From positions 59,955,148 to 60,019,147 of the forward strand of contig NC_132781.1 of NCBI RefSeq assembly GCF_048418805.1: a stretch of 64,000 bases of DNA. Reading direction: 5' to 3'. This document shows, in pieces, positions 11,216 to 22,525 of this stretch (positions are counted from its first letter, which is position 1; each line of letters opens with the position of its first letter). The DNA comes from Vulpes vulpes (taxonomy: Eukaryota > Chordata > Mammalia > Carnivora > Canidae). The position numbers and the translations under genes are program-made. The notes beneath the pieces were generated by a model that searched no databases, was not told the DNA's origin, and saw only the letters and a list, made by a program, of their open reading frames with translations.

Positions 11216-12835
11216 CCTGATCCAGTCTTTTCTGTTGTGTACAGTGCTTCAGTTCACAAGCTCCACGTGATCTCAGATTCTCAGTTTACAGCGGCTCCAG
11301 GGTGGCCCTGTGTATGGGCAACTGTCCTCAACTTCAAAGTGAGGCAGAGTAGTCCTCTGACTTACCAGAGTCACTGTTAGATTGGTGCTGGAGTGGGAGC
11401 CCTTCTTATGGTTCCTTACCTGGTTTCTGACTGCTAGGCTGCCTCTGATTTAAGTAACAGTTATCCCACCACCCTAACAAGGGACAGGTGTTTGTTGGGT
11501 TAGGGCAGGGCTTGGTGGTGGATGGATTGGATAAGGGGATCTAAAAACCCTAAGGTATTCTGGCAGGAGTCTGAGAGCTGATGATGGTCAAAGTAGTTTT
11601 ACCAGGTCCTCAGATTCTTTATGCCAATGGGGAACTGGCTTGTTTCACCTTCATCTTTTGAACATCCTCAGTTCCATTAAACTCTGATTATTTGTGTCTT
11701 GTGCAGCAAGCCTAGGGTTACCTATGATGCAGATCAGTAGGACTCTGGCTCAGATGATCTGAGTTTCTGGGTATGCCCCTAAGAACTACCTTATGGCATG
11801 TGTCTGAAATTCTTGATATATCCAGAAACAATGACCTTCAGAACACATTTTCTATTCAGGGAATGCAATGGTTCTGGACAAGCTCAGTGGTGTTTGTCTT
11901 TAACATTGCAAACCAAGTTCATCCTAACTAGCTCATTTCTTTCTTTCATGTGTAAGTTCTGCTGATAGACATTTCCTGGAGATTGCTTGGCTGGGAGGAG
12001 ATATTCTGCTCTGTGTGTGTGCTTATATATCCATATCCTCATCTCTTGAGAATTCTACTCTTGGGATTATCTGACTACTCCTTTTCTGTCTTCTTAGCTA
12101 ATACCTTCTCTATCAGACTCTTCAATGTCAAAAATACTCCACTCTTATCTAGGTCCTCTTCAGTATTCATGATTGATACCTCTCCTTATTTATGTCACTC
12201 ATTATGATAAGTAGGCAGAACTTGTTCAAAGAAATAATTGTTCTTAACTCAGTAGAGTGAAATCTCCAATATTTACATATATGTAATGAGCTTGCAGTAG
12301 AAGGACCCAGTATATTTCCTTTCACAGTTTCCTCATTAAAGAACATGATTCTAGTATTATTGCACTGTTGTATTCACCATTCACCAGCCTTGCAGGTATC
12401 TATCTATAAGGTGGGAGGAGCAGCTGTGAAGGGATTTCCAGGTCTACCCCCAAGGGCCACATAGAAGTATCTCACCTGACGTGGCAAGGTGTTCAGAAAG
12501 CCTCCTTAGACCTTTGCTCTGATAATATGTACTTTCAGAAGGGATTCATTTCATTCTTACCAATATTTATTAGCAAATTTCCACATTCATCGAGGCCCCT
12601 TTAGATAGCAAAGCTTTGATTAAATTTTTCAATACTACCTGCCAACATCACCTTACCCTTTTGAAGGATAGCACGAGATCCTGTGGAAAATGCCTCCTAT
12701 TCTGACAGAAGCAGCACTCTGGCTATGACTGAGAAGGTGGGTACTAACCTGGGGGCCAGATTGGTAACTTATGCCAACATGTTATCTCACAGTCACTTGT
12801 CATGCATTTTATGGAATACCTGTAGGATTATACCT
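11216..12835. other. Unassigned single-copy sequence
   Basis: No repeat family or coding signal recognised in about 1.6 kb. Confidence 0.5.
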
Positions 12836-12853
12836 AAAGTATCTTAATTTCTT

Positions 12854-13017
12854 TTTTTAAAAAAAGACTTTATTTATTTGGGAGAGAGAGAAAGAGCAGG
12901 AGCATAGTAGAGGGGCAGGGGGAGAGGGACAAGCAGATCCACACTGAGGAGGGAGCTCAATGTGAACTCAATCTCACAATGCCAGACACTTAACCAACTG
13001 AGTCACCCAGGCACCCC
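12854..13017 (-). mobile_element. Older SINEC
   Basis: Minus-strand SINE with a diverged duplication (12836-12853 against 13018-13034, shared end TTCTT). Confidence 0.8.
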
Positions 13018-13034
13018 AAAGACCTTGATTTCTT

Positions 13035-13760
13035 AGTGATTATGTCTTGTTGAGAAAAAGGAGTCTGGGACTGAAGGCAGAGGGGACCCAGAAAAAAATA
13101 TGTTTGGTTTCCTGGAACCAAATGACTGACTCATGTTTAGAATTTACTGAAGGTATAATTAATGAATTTGTGTATTCCCTATATGCCAGGCATTATTCAC
13201 TTTTTAAGGTGGTTGCATATACTTGGCTAAAACTATGGCACAGGAATAGAGGAAGTAGAAAGAGTACAGACCTTGTAGGCCAGCATCCCAAAAGTTGAGT
13301 GACTAGTGAGAGATAGTGGTAAGAGCCAGGCATGCTTGTACAATATGAAGGCAAGTGCAACTTGAGTTTGTTTCCTGGATTGCTGGTTGCTTCCTGACCA
13401 CTAGACAGTTCACAGTAGCAGTAATGGCAGGGGTCTTAATGTGGGGCCCTACGTATCTCTGTGTTCCATTAGGCAACCATACACCTCTGGTTATATCGTT
13501 AAGGCCAAAAGTCTGATATTCAAGTTAAGTTCCTGTCTTCAGCAAACTTATGATTAATACAAGCTAATGGTTGTTCAAACTTGAGGATATATTAGGCAGG
13601 ACTCCACAGACAGTATAGAGTCTTGTGTTATTTGTGTTATTGAAATTGATAATCAGCTACAATTGATTAAGCAACAAATTCACACTTGTGTATTCATGTG
13701 CTATTAGTGTTGTGTAGAAGTCATTAAATCCATTTATTCAATCATTTTGGGTCCCCATTT
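13035..13760. other. Unassigned sequence
   Basis: Nothing assignable; weak L2-like wording near 13140-13200. Confidence 0.45.
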
Positions 13761-13768
13761 GACAGATG

Positions 13769-13854
13769 GGATGAGCCCTGGTGTTATGCTATATGTTGGC
13801 AAATTGAAATCCAATAAAAGCAAACAAACAAACAAACAAAAAAAACAACAAAAA
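13769..13854 (+). mobile_element. Very short L1 3' tail insertion
   Basis: About 50 bp of L1 3' end (GGATGAGCCCTGGTG to CCAATAAA) and an A-rich (CAAA)n tail. Flanked by GACAGATG at 13761-13768 and 13855-13862. Confidence 0.82.
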
Positions 13855-13862
13855 GACAGATG

Positions 13863-15058
13863 CACTGTTGAATTGTGCCTGTTGGGATCCTTGTGTTTGG
13901 GATGGGTTGTGAGACTAGTTGTTGAAAATGAGTGGTGGCCACAAGTGGCATGAATCACATCTAGACCAAAGTATTTATATGCCAGTGCAAAATCTTCAAG
14001 TTTTCCTCAACTTCTGATGGAGTCATGATTAGTGTTTAAAATGGTGTCTACCTTGACGGGATGAGCACTGGGTGTTTTTCTGTATGTTGGTAAATTGAAC
14101 ACCAATAAAAATTAATTTATTAAAAAAAATAAAATGGTGTCTACTCCATCAGCTTTGGTCCCTGTTTAAGATGAGCAGCACCCTCATGCTTTTCAGTGAT
14201 AAACATGCAGTGTCAATAAGAAATACATCTTTCATAATCAAGGTCCAAGGATTTTGACATTGTTTGTTTCCTCAGCACAACCTAGCTTATCCTGACTGAC
14301 ACACATTGCTTTTTTTGCCCCAGGATAAAAAGGGCATTTCAGTGAGGATCATGGCCATGTGGCCAAAGGCAGAAGCAAGGGGGAAGGGAAAAAAAAGTAG
14401 TCAAGGGCTGAGATTTCTTTGTGAGGACTTCTTGGTGTTGGAGTGGGCACTCAATCTGCTTTGTAGATTCTTTCATCTCTCTAGCCTTATTCTCTCTGTT
14501 CTTAAACTAAACAAGCCTCACAGGGCCTTCTACTGTCCCTCAAACACATTGTAGTGTTTATGTCTCTTCCCCTTGTGTGGTTTAAACTATTTGCAGTTAT
14601 CTGCCCCTTTCCTATTGAACTTTTATCTTTCAAAATCAATCCATCCTTAAAGACAATCTTAGGTCATTATTCCAAGAAATCTTTCCCAATTTCCTACCAA
14701 ATTCCTGTATTTCTTATTCTCAAAACCAATAGGACTTTGTACTTTCTTGAGTAATAGAGAAAGTCAAATCCATAGAAGAGGCATAGCTTCATTCCACTTC
14801 AAGATACTTTATTTATATAGCTGGCAGAAATGTTTTCCCTGAAATGTGGATTCAGTCAGTACTTGTCCTGGGATTGCACATGTAATTGGTCAATGTCGTT
14901 GATAGAAACTAACTGTTCTAGCTTCCAGTCAAGGCTCTTACTGCTTTCCACAATACCTTTTATGATCTCTTTGGGTGCCATGTGACAAATGGGTAGATGG
15001 GAAAGATAATGTGATCATCCCTTAGGTCACCTCCTAATGATAGTGTTCCATTTATTTT
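13863..15058. other. Old LTR-like remnant then unassigned sequence
   Basis: 13863-14036 and 14145-14305 look like one old LTR-like repeat split by a short L1 tail (CACAACCTAGCTTATCCTGA near its end). 14306-15058 is unassigned 3' flank of the OR1L4-type gene. Confidence 0.4.
14052..14129 (+). mobile_element. Very short L1 3' tail insertion
   Basis: 78 bp in total: L1 terminus from CTTGACGGGATGAGC to AATAAA plus tail. Flanked by a perfect 15 bp duplication TAAAATGGTGTCTAC (14037-14051 and 14130-14144). Confidence 0.88.
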
Positions 15059-15068
15059 CTCTTTCTAT

Positions 15069-15270
15069 TTAAAAATATTTTATTTATTTATTTTGACAGA
15101 GCAAGAGAAAACGCATAGGCAGGGGGAGTGGCAGGCGGAGGAAGAGGGAAAAGCAGGCTCCCCTCAGAGCAGGGAGCCCAATGCAGGGCATGATCCCAGG
15201 ACCTTGGGATTATTACTTGAGTCGAAGGCAGGCATTTAACTGACTGAGCCACCCAAGCACTCTCTATTTG
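15069..15270 (-). mobile_element. Older SINEC at the stop codon of the OR1L4-type gene
   Basis: Minus-strand SINE, same sense as the OR. Target duplication CTCTTTCTAT at 15059-15068 and 15271-15280; the right copy contains the OR stop codon (15277-15279). The A-tail region (15070-15100) reads AATAAATAAA in the OR sense, a ready poly(A) signal about 180-200 bases after the stop. Confidence 0.87.
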
Positions 15271-15276
15271 CTCTTT

Positions 15277-16209
15277 CTATGAGTGAATTCTGTCCCTTAA
15301 TTTAATCAAACCCCTCTTCATATCTTTGTTCCTCAGGCTATAGATGAAGGGGTTCAGCATGGGTGTCACTACTGTGTACATAATTGTGGCTACCCGGTCC
15401 TTCACCACTGAGTACATGGACAGGGGCCTAAAGTAGACATAGATGACACTCCCATAGAACAAAGCCACTACAGTGAGGTGGGAGCCACAGGTAGAGAAGG
15501 CCTTCCACTTCCCAGCTGCAGAGGGAATTCTGAGCACAGTGATGATGATTCGCAGATAGGAGAAGAGGATGCACAGGAAGGGGGTTGTGATGACGGCCAG
15601 GGTCTCAGTCATGACCACAATCTGGTTGGAGGATGTGTCAGAGCAGGATAGCTTTAGTACAGGTTGGGTATCACAAAAAAAGTGCTTAATGACATGAGAG
15701 GCACAGAAGGACAGGCGGGACATGAGTAGCACTCGGAGCAGGGAGTGCAGGTGGGAGATGGTGCAAGAGCCCAGCAGCATGAGGAGACAACGCCGTGGGT
15801 TCATGACCCTTTCATAGTGGAAGGGGTTGCAGATGGCTACCAGCCTATCTATGGCCATAGAGGCTAGAAGGTAACTGTCAGTATTTGCAAAGGCCATGAA
15901 GAAATACATCTGGATCAGGCAGCCCACAAAGGAGATAACCTTGGTCTCTGATAGTAGGTTTGCCAGCATGTTGGGCACAATCACTGTTGTGAAGCAGATA
16001 TCTGTGAAGGACAAGTTGCTGAGGAAAAAGTACATAGGAGTATGGAGTCGGGAGTCAGACTGGATAACCAAGATGATGAGTACATTGCCCACGACAGTGA
16101 CCAGGTACATGATGAGGAAGATGGCAAAGAGTGGTTTCTGTAGCTGAGGACTGGAAGAGATGCCCAGGAGGACAAAGCCTGATTCGCTGCTATAGTTTTT
16201 TGTTTCCAT
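15277..16209 (-). CDS. OR1L4: Olfactory receptor, family 1 subfamily L (OR1L4/OR1L6-type), intact
   Basis: A 310-residue class II odorant receptor, a seven-transmembrane GPCR expected to couple to Golf in the cilia of olfactory neurons. Seen: an N-glycosylation sequon at N5 (NYS); GN at 41-42 in TM1; HTPMYFF at 56-62; Cys97 and Cys179 for the TM3-EC2 disulfide; MAIDRLVAIC at 118-127 in place of the usual MAYDRYVAIC; KAFSTCGSHL at 236-245 in TM6; PMLNPFIYSLRN at 283-294 in TM7. Length and all landmarks are normal and there is no break. From memory it matches human OR1L4 and OR1L6 about equally well, so the symbol is provisional. The coding region is one exon, as usual for ORs; a 5' noncoding exon is not identified. 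The stop codon lies inside the target-site duplication of a SINE just downstream, and an old L1 3' end lies about 250 bp upstream. No other OR lies within 28 kb in this window. Confidence 0.93.
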   Translation of the reverse strand: METKNYSSESGFVLLGISSSPQLQKPLFAIFLIMYLVTVVGNVLIILVIQSDSRLHTPMYFFLSNLSFTDICFTTVIVPNMLANLLSETKVISFVGCLIQMYFFMAFANTDSYLLASMAIDRLVAICNPFHYERVMNPRRCLLMLLGSCTISHLHSLLRVLLMSRLSFCASHVIKHFFCDTQPVLKLSCSDTSSNQIVVMTETLAVITTPFLCILFSYLRIIITVLRIPSAAGKWKAFSTCGSHLTVVALFYGSVIYVYFRPLSMYSVVKDRVATIMYTVVTPMLNPFIYSLRNKDMKRGLIKLRDRIHS

Positions 16210-16459
16210 GTCTGTGCCTTTGTGGATGGGGTGTGGAGAAGCAGTTGGAGAGATGTGAAGGGCAACTTCATCAAGTCAGATTCTTCCCTAATTTCCAGGT
16301 CATAAAAATGCTCATTAATATTTGTTCTGATTTTAAAGAGTATTTATTTCAAGAAAATCTAGAAAGAGGGAGTAAAATCCAATAAGACAAAAATAAGAAA
16401 ATTCTAAGCTGCTTTCTACATGAGACACTAATATTTTTCCATGTGTCCTTAGGTAAATT

Positions 16460-16750
16460 TAAAAAAAATTTTTATTGGAGTTCATAACACCCAGTGCTCA
16501 TCCCGCCAAGTGCTCCCCTCAGTGCCCATCACCCAGTCACCCCAACCCCCCGCCCAATTCCCCTTCCACTACCCCTTGTTCATTTCCCAGAGTTAGGTGT
16601 CTCTCATGTTTTGTCACCCTCACTGATATTTTCACTCATTTTCTCTCCTTTCCCTTTATTCCCTTTCACTAATATTTATATTCCCCAAATGAATGAGACC
16701 ATATAACGTTTGTCCTTTTCCGATTGACTTATTTTACTCAGCATAATTTT
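16460..16750 (-). mobile_element. L1 3' end fragment upstream of the OR1L4-type gene
   Basis: Minus-strand 3' UTR with an AT-rich end and the C-rich stretch, reaching the last ORF2 codons. It has the same orientation as the OR and lies about 250 bp before its start codon. Confidence 0.78.
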
Positions 16751-17506
16751 TTTAAAGGAAATTCTGCTAGTCTAATTTGTCTGAGTTTCTCAATTTCTCT
16801 TTCTAGAGATTCTTTTTCATTTGTATCTTCAGCAACTCCTTAGGTTTTTTTCTCTTCTTTGCCCATGGAATGTCTTTATATAAATGAAATTTCTGACTAA
16901 ATACCTGTGGAGCCTTCATTCTACACTTTTAAATAATACCTGTCTAGAAAACTTTGAATATAAGCATCCCATTCCACCAATTAGGGCAAAGACAAGTCAA
17001 CGACGGCCTCTGTTACCACTATTAAGCTATAGTACTCAGATGGTAGTGAAGCCAGTGAAAAAGCAAAAATAATGAAAGAGGCATAATATTTCACTTGCCA
17101 TTATTTTTTAGTTGACTTGTTTGGCTATCTAGGAAAATCCAAGGTACTCATCTGAGAGCGTTTAAACTATGAAGATTTATCAACGTGGCTAGGTATAAGA
17201 TAACCATACAAATATTAATATTTACCCCGCAGTAGAAAAATATAGTGGAGTAAAAAATTTCCTTTGGCCATGGCAAGAAAGTCTAACCATCTAGCCACTG
17301 TAGCACTTATCCTGACCCAGACTCTCTGTCTATACTTGGATTGTCAGGAAGCCTCCCAGCCTCTCATGGGTATAGGATATGAGAGCCTATGCTCCAGTAA
17401 GAAATCAGGCCTCATTGGAGACATTCAAACAAAGTTTGGAGAACTAATTTTCCAAAAAAATTGGGAAACTCATACATTAGAAAAGGTATAAACATACCAA
17501 AAGCAT
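16751..17506. other. Unassigned sequence before the TIMM9 pseudogene
   Basis: No family recognised. The open frame at 17264-17491 shows no known domain. Confidence 0.45.
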
Positions 17507-18055
17507 ATGGCAGCACAATTACCAGAATCTGATCAGACCAAACAGTTTAATGATTTTCTTGAAACCTACAATAAATTTATAGCAATCTACTTTTTGGACT
17601 TTGTTAAAGACTTCATAACAAGAGAAGTAAAACCTGAGGAGATCATCTGTTCAGAACATTGCTTATGGAAATATTTAAAAGTGACACAAAGTATATCCAT
17701 GAAATTTCAGGAATATCATATTTAGCTGATTGAAGCCCTGGCAGCCAAAGCAGGATTCTGGCCCACCAGGATAGAGAAGTCTTGATGGATGGATGAACTT
17801 TTGATGAATTCCAGCAGCTGTTATGAGGGAAAAGAGAATTCATCTGCTTAAAATCCCCTCAAAGCAGTAGCCACCATGCTAAACCATTTGCCATGGCTGT
17901 TCAGGATATGGAAACAACTAAAGAAACAAAATTGCTATTTCCCAGGAAATCAAGATAGAAGGTCTTATTGTTCAATGAAAATACTAAGGTGCAACATTTG
18001 TTGAGGCCTTAAGATTCAGCAGCTTGGTAACTTCATTAAAAAAATAAATCATTGT
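17507..18055 (+). pseudogene. TIMM9P: TIMM9 processed pseudogene
   Basis: An intronless copy of TIMM9, the small Tim chaperone of the mitochondrial intermembrane space that escorts carrier proteins with TIMM10. The frame starts MAAQLPESDQTKQF and runs 72 codons, against about 89 in the functional protein. Known: Tim9 needs twin CX3C motifs. Seen: the first motif is destroyed (YFLDF where CFLDC is expected), the second (CSEHC) remains. A Gln codon near the end is TAG (17723-17725), and the old C-terminal reading (EALAAKAG) continues in frame to about 17774 with a further shift. Downstream sequence to about 18055, containing AATAAA, is probably the old 3' UTR; no clear poly(A) tail or target-site duplication survives because a SINE begins there. 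It is not functional as a Tim9 chaperone. The sequence at 17257-17500 before the ATG is not recognised. Confidence 0.85.
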
Positions 18056-18059
18056 TTTG

Positions 18060-18240
18060 TGGTGCTTGGGTGGCTCAGGTGATTAAGCATCTGACCCTTG
18101 GTTATGGTTCAAGTCATGAGTTCACACTTAGTCATGGGATTGAGCTCCACCTTGGGCTCTGCGCTCAGTGTAGAATCTGCTTCAGATTTTTTCCCAGCCC
18201 ACTCTCAAATAAATAAATAAATAATCTTTAAAAAAAATAA
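18060..18240 (+). mobile_element. Older SINEC
   Basis: GGTGCTTGGGTGGCTCAGG head and AATAAATAAATAAT tail. It directly follows the TIMM9 pseudogene. Confidence 0.8.
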
Positions 18241-18248
18241 TAAACTAG

Positions 18249-18455
18249 AGGTACCTGAGTGGCTCTTTTGGTTAAGCGTCTGGTCCTCTCAGGTCCTAAT
18301 CCCAGAATAGCCCTTCCTGTGAGGGTCCCTGCTTGGGGTGTGTGTGTATGGGGTCTGCTGCTCCTTCTCTCTCTGCTCCTCCCCCTGCTGTGCTCTCTCT
18401 TGCATGCTCTCTCTCTTTCTCTCAAGTGAATAAATAAAATCTTTTAAAAAATTGT
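18249..18455 (+). mobile_element. Older SINEC, tandem to the previous one
   Basis: GGTACCTGAGTGGCTC head and AATAAATAAAATC tail, immediately downstream of another plus-strand SINE. Confidence 0.8.
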
Positions 18456-18960
18456 TTTCTTCCAAAAAAAAGTTTAAAAAATATTTGGGAATAAATCTGA
18501 TAGAAAAAAGTAAAAAGAAATGAGAAAGATCTGTCTGAAGAAAGTGTAACAGAACACAAAAGGATATCTAAATAAATGGAGACACTATAGAGGTACTATA
18601 TTTCTACAAAAAGAAGATTCAATATTTTAAAATGCCAATTCTGTGATTACACATGTGATATTATACAGTAGCTGTCTTTATCTTTGTAGCATGATGCCCA
18701 CAAGTTCCACCCATGTTGTTGCAACTGGCAGGATTTCCTTCTTTTTTATTGCTGAGTCTAAAAAAGATAAATTCATAGAAACAGAGAGTAGGATTGTGGT
18801 TATCAGAGACTGTGAGATGGGAGAAATGGGGACATGTCAAACAAAAGGTACAAATTTCCAGTTGTAAGGTCAGTAAGATCTGGAAATCTAATGTAAAGCA
18901 TGCTGACAAAAGTTAATAATATTGTAGTATATACTTGATATTTGCTAGGAGAGTAGATAT

Positions 18961-19300
18961 TTATTATTTACTTTCATTGAGCTATAATTGACATATAACA
19001 CTGTGTAAACTTAAGTCGTAAAATGTGTTGATTTGATGCATTTAAATTGCAGTATGATTACTAGCATAGCATTGGCTAACACCCCTATCACACCACATAA
19101 TTATCATTTTTTTTGTGATGGGAAGAGCAATTTCTCTTAGAAACTATGAAGTTTATATATAATTCATTATTGTTGTCTATAATCACTATGCTGTGTGCTA
19201 TATCTCCAGGATTTATTCATCTACTGGTTGTTTGTACCCTTAAACAACATCTCCCCGATTCCCTCACTCTCCCAGCTCCTCCTAACCACCATTCACTTTG
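18961..19300 (-). mobile_element. Ancient L1M 3' UTR remnant
   Basis: Resembles the mammalian L1MA/L1MB 3' end (GAGCTATAATTGACATATAA and downstream), heavily diverged. Related L1M tail sequence lies at 18640-18960 on the other strand. Confidence 0.55.
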
Positions 19301-19564
19301 AAAGCATAGTTCTTAAATGTTCTTGTAAAACAACTAGAGTTAGTAATTATGTGAAGTGAGAGAGATATTAAGTAACCATACTGTGGGAATCATCGCACAA
19401 TGTGTAAGAATATCAAATCATCATGTTGTACACTTTTAACTTACACAATGTTATATGTGAATTATATCTCAATACAGCTGGGAAAAAATTCTTCAAGAAT
19501 TAATAAAATTTAGTGCACCACAATAAGACTCAAAGAGCATCTTTTTCCCCAAGAGTATTTTTTT

Positions 19565-19888
19565 AAAATATTTTATTTATTGGGACGCCTGGATGGCTCA
19601 GCGGTTAAGCTCTGCTTTTGGCTCAGGATGTGATCCTGTAGTTCAGGGATGGAGTCCCAAACTGAGCTCCCTTAGGGGGGCCTGCTTCTCCCTCTGCCTG
19701 TGTCTCTGCCTCTCTCTCTCTGTGTGTGTTTCTGGACACACACACACACACACAGAGAGGCAGAGACACAGGCAAAGGGAAAAGCAGGCTCCTAGCGGGG
19801 AGACTGGTGTGGGACTCGATCCCAGGACCCAGGATCATGCCCTGAGCTGAAGGCAGACGCTCAACTGCTGAGCCACCCAGGCATCCCC
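19565..19888. mobile_element. Inverted SINEC pair (fold-back)
   Basis: A plus-strand SINE without its A-tail (about 19582-19735) is followed through a CA-rich joint by a minus-strand SINE head region (about 19736-19888). A minus-type tail (TTTTAAAATATTTTATTTAT) lies on the left. Matching flanks CAAGAG(T/C)ATTTTTT suggest the composite sits in one target site. The arms can pair over about 140 bp. Confidence 0.75.
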
Positions 19889-19902
19889 ACAAGAGCATTT
19901 TT

Positions 19903-19930
19903 TTAAAATTAATTTTTATTGGTGTTCAAT
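19903..19930 (-). mobile_element. 28 bp L1 tail insertion
   Basis: Only the last dozen or so L1 bases (TATTGGTGTTCAAT on the plus strand) plus the A/T tail. Flanked by a perfect 16 bp duplication CCACAAGAGCATTTTT (19887-19902 and 19931-19946). Confidence 0.78.
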
Positions 19931-20040
19931 CCACAAGAGCATTTTTAATAGAACTGAGAAGGTCATTATAAAATTCATTTAGAGAAATAAATGGCCCAGG
20001 AAAGACAATTTTGAAAAATTAGTATAATGACAGAGCTTTT

Positions 20041-20255
20041 CTTTTACTTTCTTTTCTTTTCTGAGAGAGAGAGAGAGTTTGTGTGTGTGTGTGCGTGTGT
20101 GAGAAGGGCAGAGGGAGAAAGAGAAAGAACCTTAAGCAGGCTCCATGCCCAGTGCCAAGCCTGATGCAGGGTTCAATCTCAGAACCCTGAAACCATGACC
20201 TAAGCTGAAATAAAAAGTTGGATGCTCAAATGACTGAACCACTCAGGCACCTCAA
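20041..20255 (-). mobile_element. Older SINEC
   Basis: Minus-strand SINE with a GT-rich middle, found only in duplication copy B. CAGAG and TTTT words flank it. Confidence 0.75.
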
Positions 20256-20399
20256 CAGAGAGTTTTTCTAACCAAAAATGAAAGTATGTAATAATGAAAA
20301 AGAATATGATAATGATACACAGAAAGAAAAACCAATCAATGAACCAACATAAAGAATTCTGTATGCCTATATTTATATATGTATATAGATCTAAATCAA

Positions 20400-20545
20400 T
20401 AGACATGCTAAAGTGTTGTAAAAATAAGGCACATGATGTGATGAACACTGGTTTTTATATGCAACTGATTAATTATTGAAAGCTACTTCTGAAACTAATG
20501 ATGTACTATATGTTGGCAAAATGAATTCAAAGTAAAAAAAAGAAA
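20400..20545 (+). mobile_element. Old carnivore L1 3' end fragment
   Basis: Words ATGATGTGATGAACACTGG and ACTATATGTTGGC followed by an A-tail. It is absent at the matching place in copy A (near 585), so it postdates the duplication. Confidence 0.65.
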
Positions 20546-20559
20546 TAATAAGGCTATAT

Positions 20560-20750
20560 ATTTTTTTAAAGATTTTATTCATTAATTCATGATAGTCACA
20601 CAGAGAGAGAGAGAAAGAGAGGCAGAGACACAGGCAGAGGGAGAAGCAGGCTCCATGCAGGGAGCCCGACGTGGGACTCGATCCCTCATCTCCAGGATCG
20701 CGCCCTGGGCCAAAGGCAGGCGCTAAACCACTGCGCCACCCAGGGATCCC
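20560..20750 (-). mobile_element. Young SINEC_Cf-type SINE
   Basis: Near-consensus minus-strand SINE ending GCGCCACCCAGGGATCCC. Perfect duplication ATAAGGCTATAT (20548-20559 and 20751-20762). Confidence 0.92.
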
Positions 20751-21469
20751 ATAAGGCTATATTTGTATCTAACCCATATAGAAAGAAAACCCATATAAGT
20801 GAACAAACTAGAAGTAAAAAATCAAAGTCATAAAGCAGCAGCCAAAAATAAAGGACACATTTATATAGTCTCAGGATGTGGATGCCATTCCAATTGAGGA
20901 AAAAAATGTAGAGGCAAGAATGCCAAAACACTGTACTCAAAAATGTGAAACTTACACCAAAAGAGATCATAAGTATAACTAAAATATTAACTATTGACTC
21001 AAGAAAATACAACACATTTGTAGAAATGTGTTGAAAACATATCAACCTAGTTGGTAATCAGAAAATGTAAATTAGACTGAAACACAATTTTCACTCATCA
21101 CATTGTCAATAATTCTTTTTTTGCAATATTCAAAGGGAAAAAGACCCTCACATACATTGGCAATGAGAGGATAATCTGCATAGGCTTTTTGGTAATGTCT
21201 ATCAGAATCGAAAATCTACATCTCTTTGTCCAATAATTCCACTCATAAAAATCTATCCTTTAAAAATAGTCATATATGCATAGCACAAAGATACATACAC
21301 AAATTTTTGTAGCATTACTTACAATACCAGATAAAAAAAGAACAAAGAAACAAACAAAAAAAACCAACAGAGGAAACAACCTAAATAACCACAAATTATT
21401 AAAATAGTTAATAGTGCATTCTCAATACTCGATACACCCAGTCTTTAAAGAAATAAGATCGCTAATGAT

Positions 21470-21700
21470 AGTCAACATTTATTAGTACTTAGCATATTCC
21501 ACCCTGAGGTAAATGCTTTTCATGTCTTTTATGATTTTATTTTCCCCAAATCCTAAATAGGCACCATTATTATCCTTATTTTCAATTAAAAAATATAATT
21601 TAGCAAAGTAATTTACCAGATACCACAGTTTGTAAGTGGTAGAACTGGGATTTTAATTCAGGCAGTCTGATGGCAGAGCTATTCATTGCTAAGCTATATT
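21470..21700 (-). mobile_element. MIR in copy B
   Basis: Uninterrupted paralogue of the MIR at 1621-2510 (AACATTTATTAGTACTTAGC to CAGTCTGATGGCAGAGC). Confidence 0.7.
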
Positions 21701-22364
21701 ATTAAGGTTATACTACTGTCCATGATATTTTGTTAAATGATAAAAGTAAGTTGCAGAGCAATGCATAAATAACAATTCCATCTTCTGTAAAGAAATATAT
21801 CTCCTTTATATTTGTGTTTGTTGTGGTGTGTGTCTGTTTTTTTGTGTGTGTGGTTGCCTGTCTGAAGCCAGATTATAGGTATGGAGTAAGGAATTCCTTC
21901 CATATTTAACTTTATATACAGATATGTCCTGCTTAGGGACATAGAGTCTTTCAGGGCTTTTTCCAGGGATGGTCCTTCTCTGTTCAGCTCTCCAAAATCT
22001 CTGCTTTATGCCTAGTGTTCACTCCTATATCAGATTGGAGCTTGGCCCAGCCATTCCCAGCTGTTAAATTGTAGATTCTAAAACAAGCGGACATTGGATA
22101 TATGCCTCCTGGATTCATTTGTGTGAATTATTGACTTCTGTCTCAACATATGTTTGGGATCCCTCTGATGGACCAGAAGTGCTTAAAGTGGGACTTGTGC
22201 TGAAACCCAGTCTCTTGTGTCCCTTTGTTGAGCTGTCAGTGCCTCATCCAGATGTCTCCTACCAGAGACACCCACTTCATTCCAGCCACTTCCCGTGGAT
22301 ATTCTCCATCATCGTAATATAATAGCTAGTAATGACACAGTGGTTATGTGTACCAGACAGGAAT

Positions 22365-22525
22365 TTTACATACATTAAATCAATTAGTCTTCACAACACC
22401 CCATTTTACAGATAATGAAAGTGAGGTACAAGGAATTGAAGTGACTTGCATAAGTCCACACAGCTAAGGTGGTGGAGTCCAGCTTGAGAATGTGTGTCTT
22501 ATCCCCTGCATTATGCTAGCTTTCT
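22365..22525 (-). mobile_element. MIR in copy B
   Basis: TTTTACAGATAATGAAAGTG and CACACAGCTAAGG match antisense MIR, paralogous to 6650-6812. Confidence 0.7.

Noticed and set aside
16210..16274. Upstream coding extension of the OR1L4-type gene
   Set aside because: An open stretch starting MMKLPFTSL lies just upstream but is in another frame from the receptor. The ATG at 16209 gives the standard OR N-terminus with its sequon.
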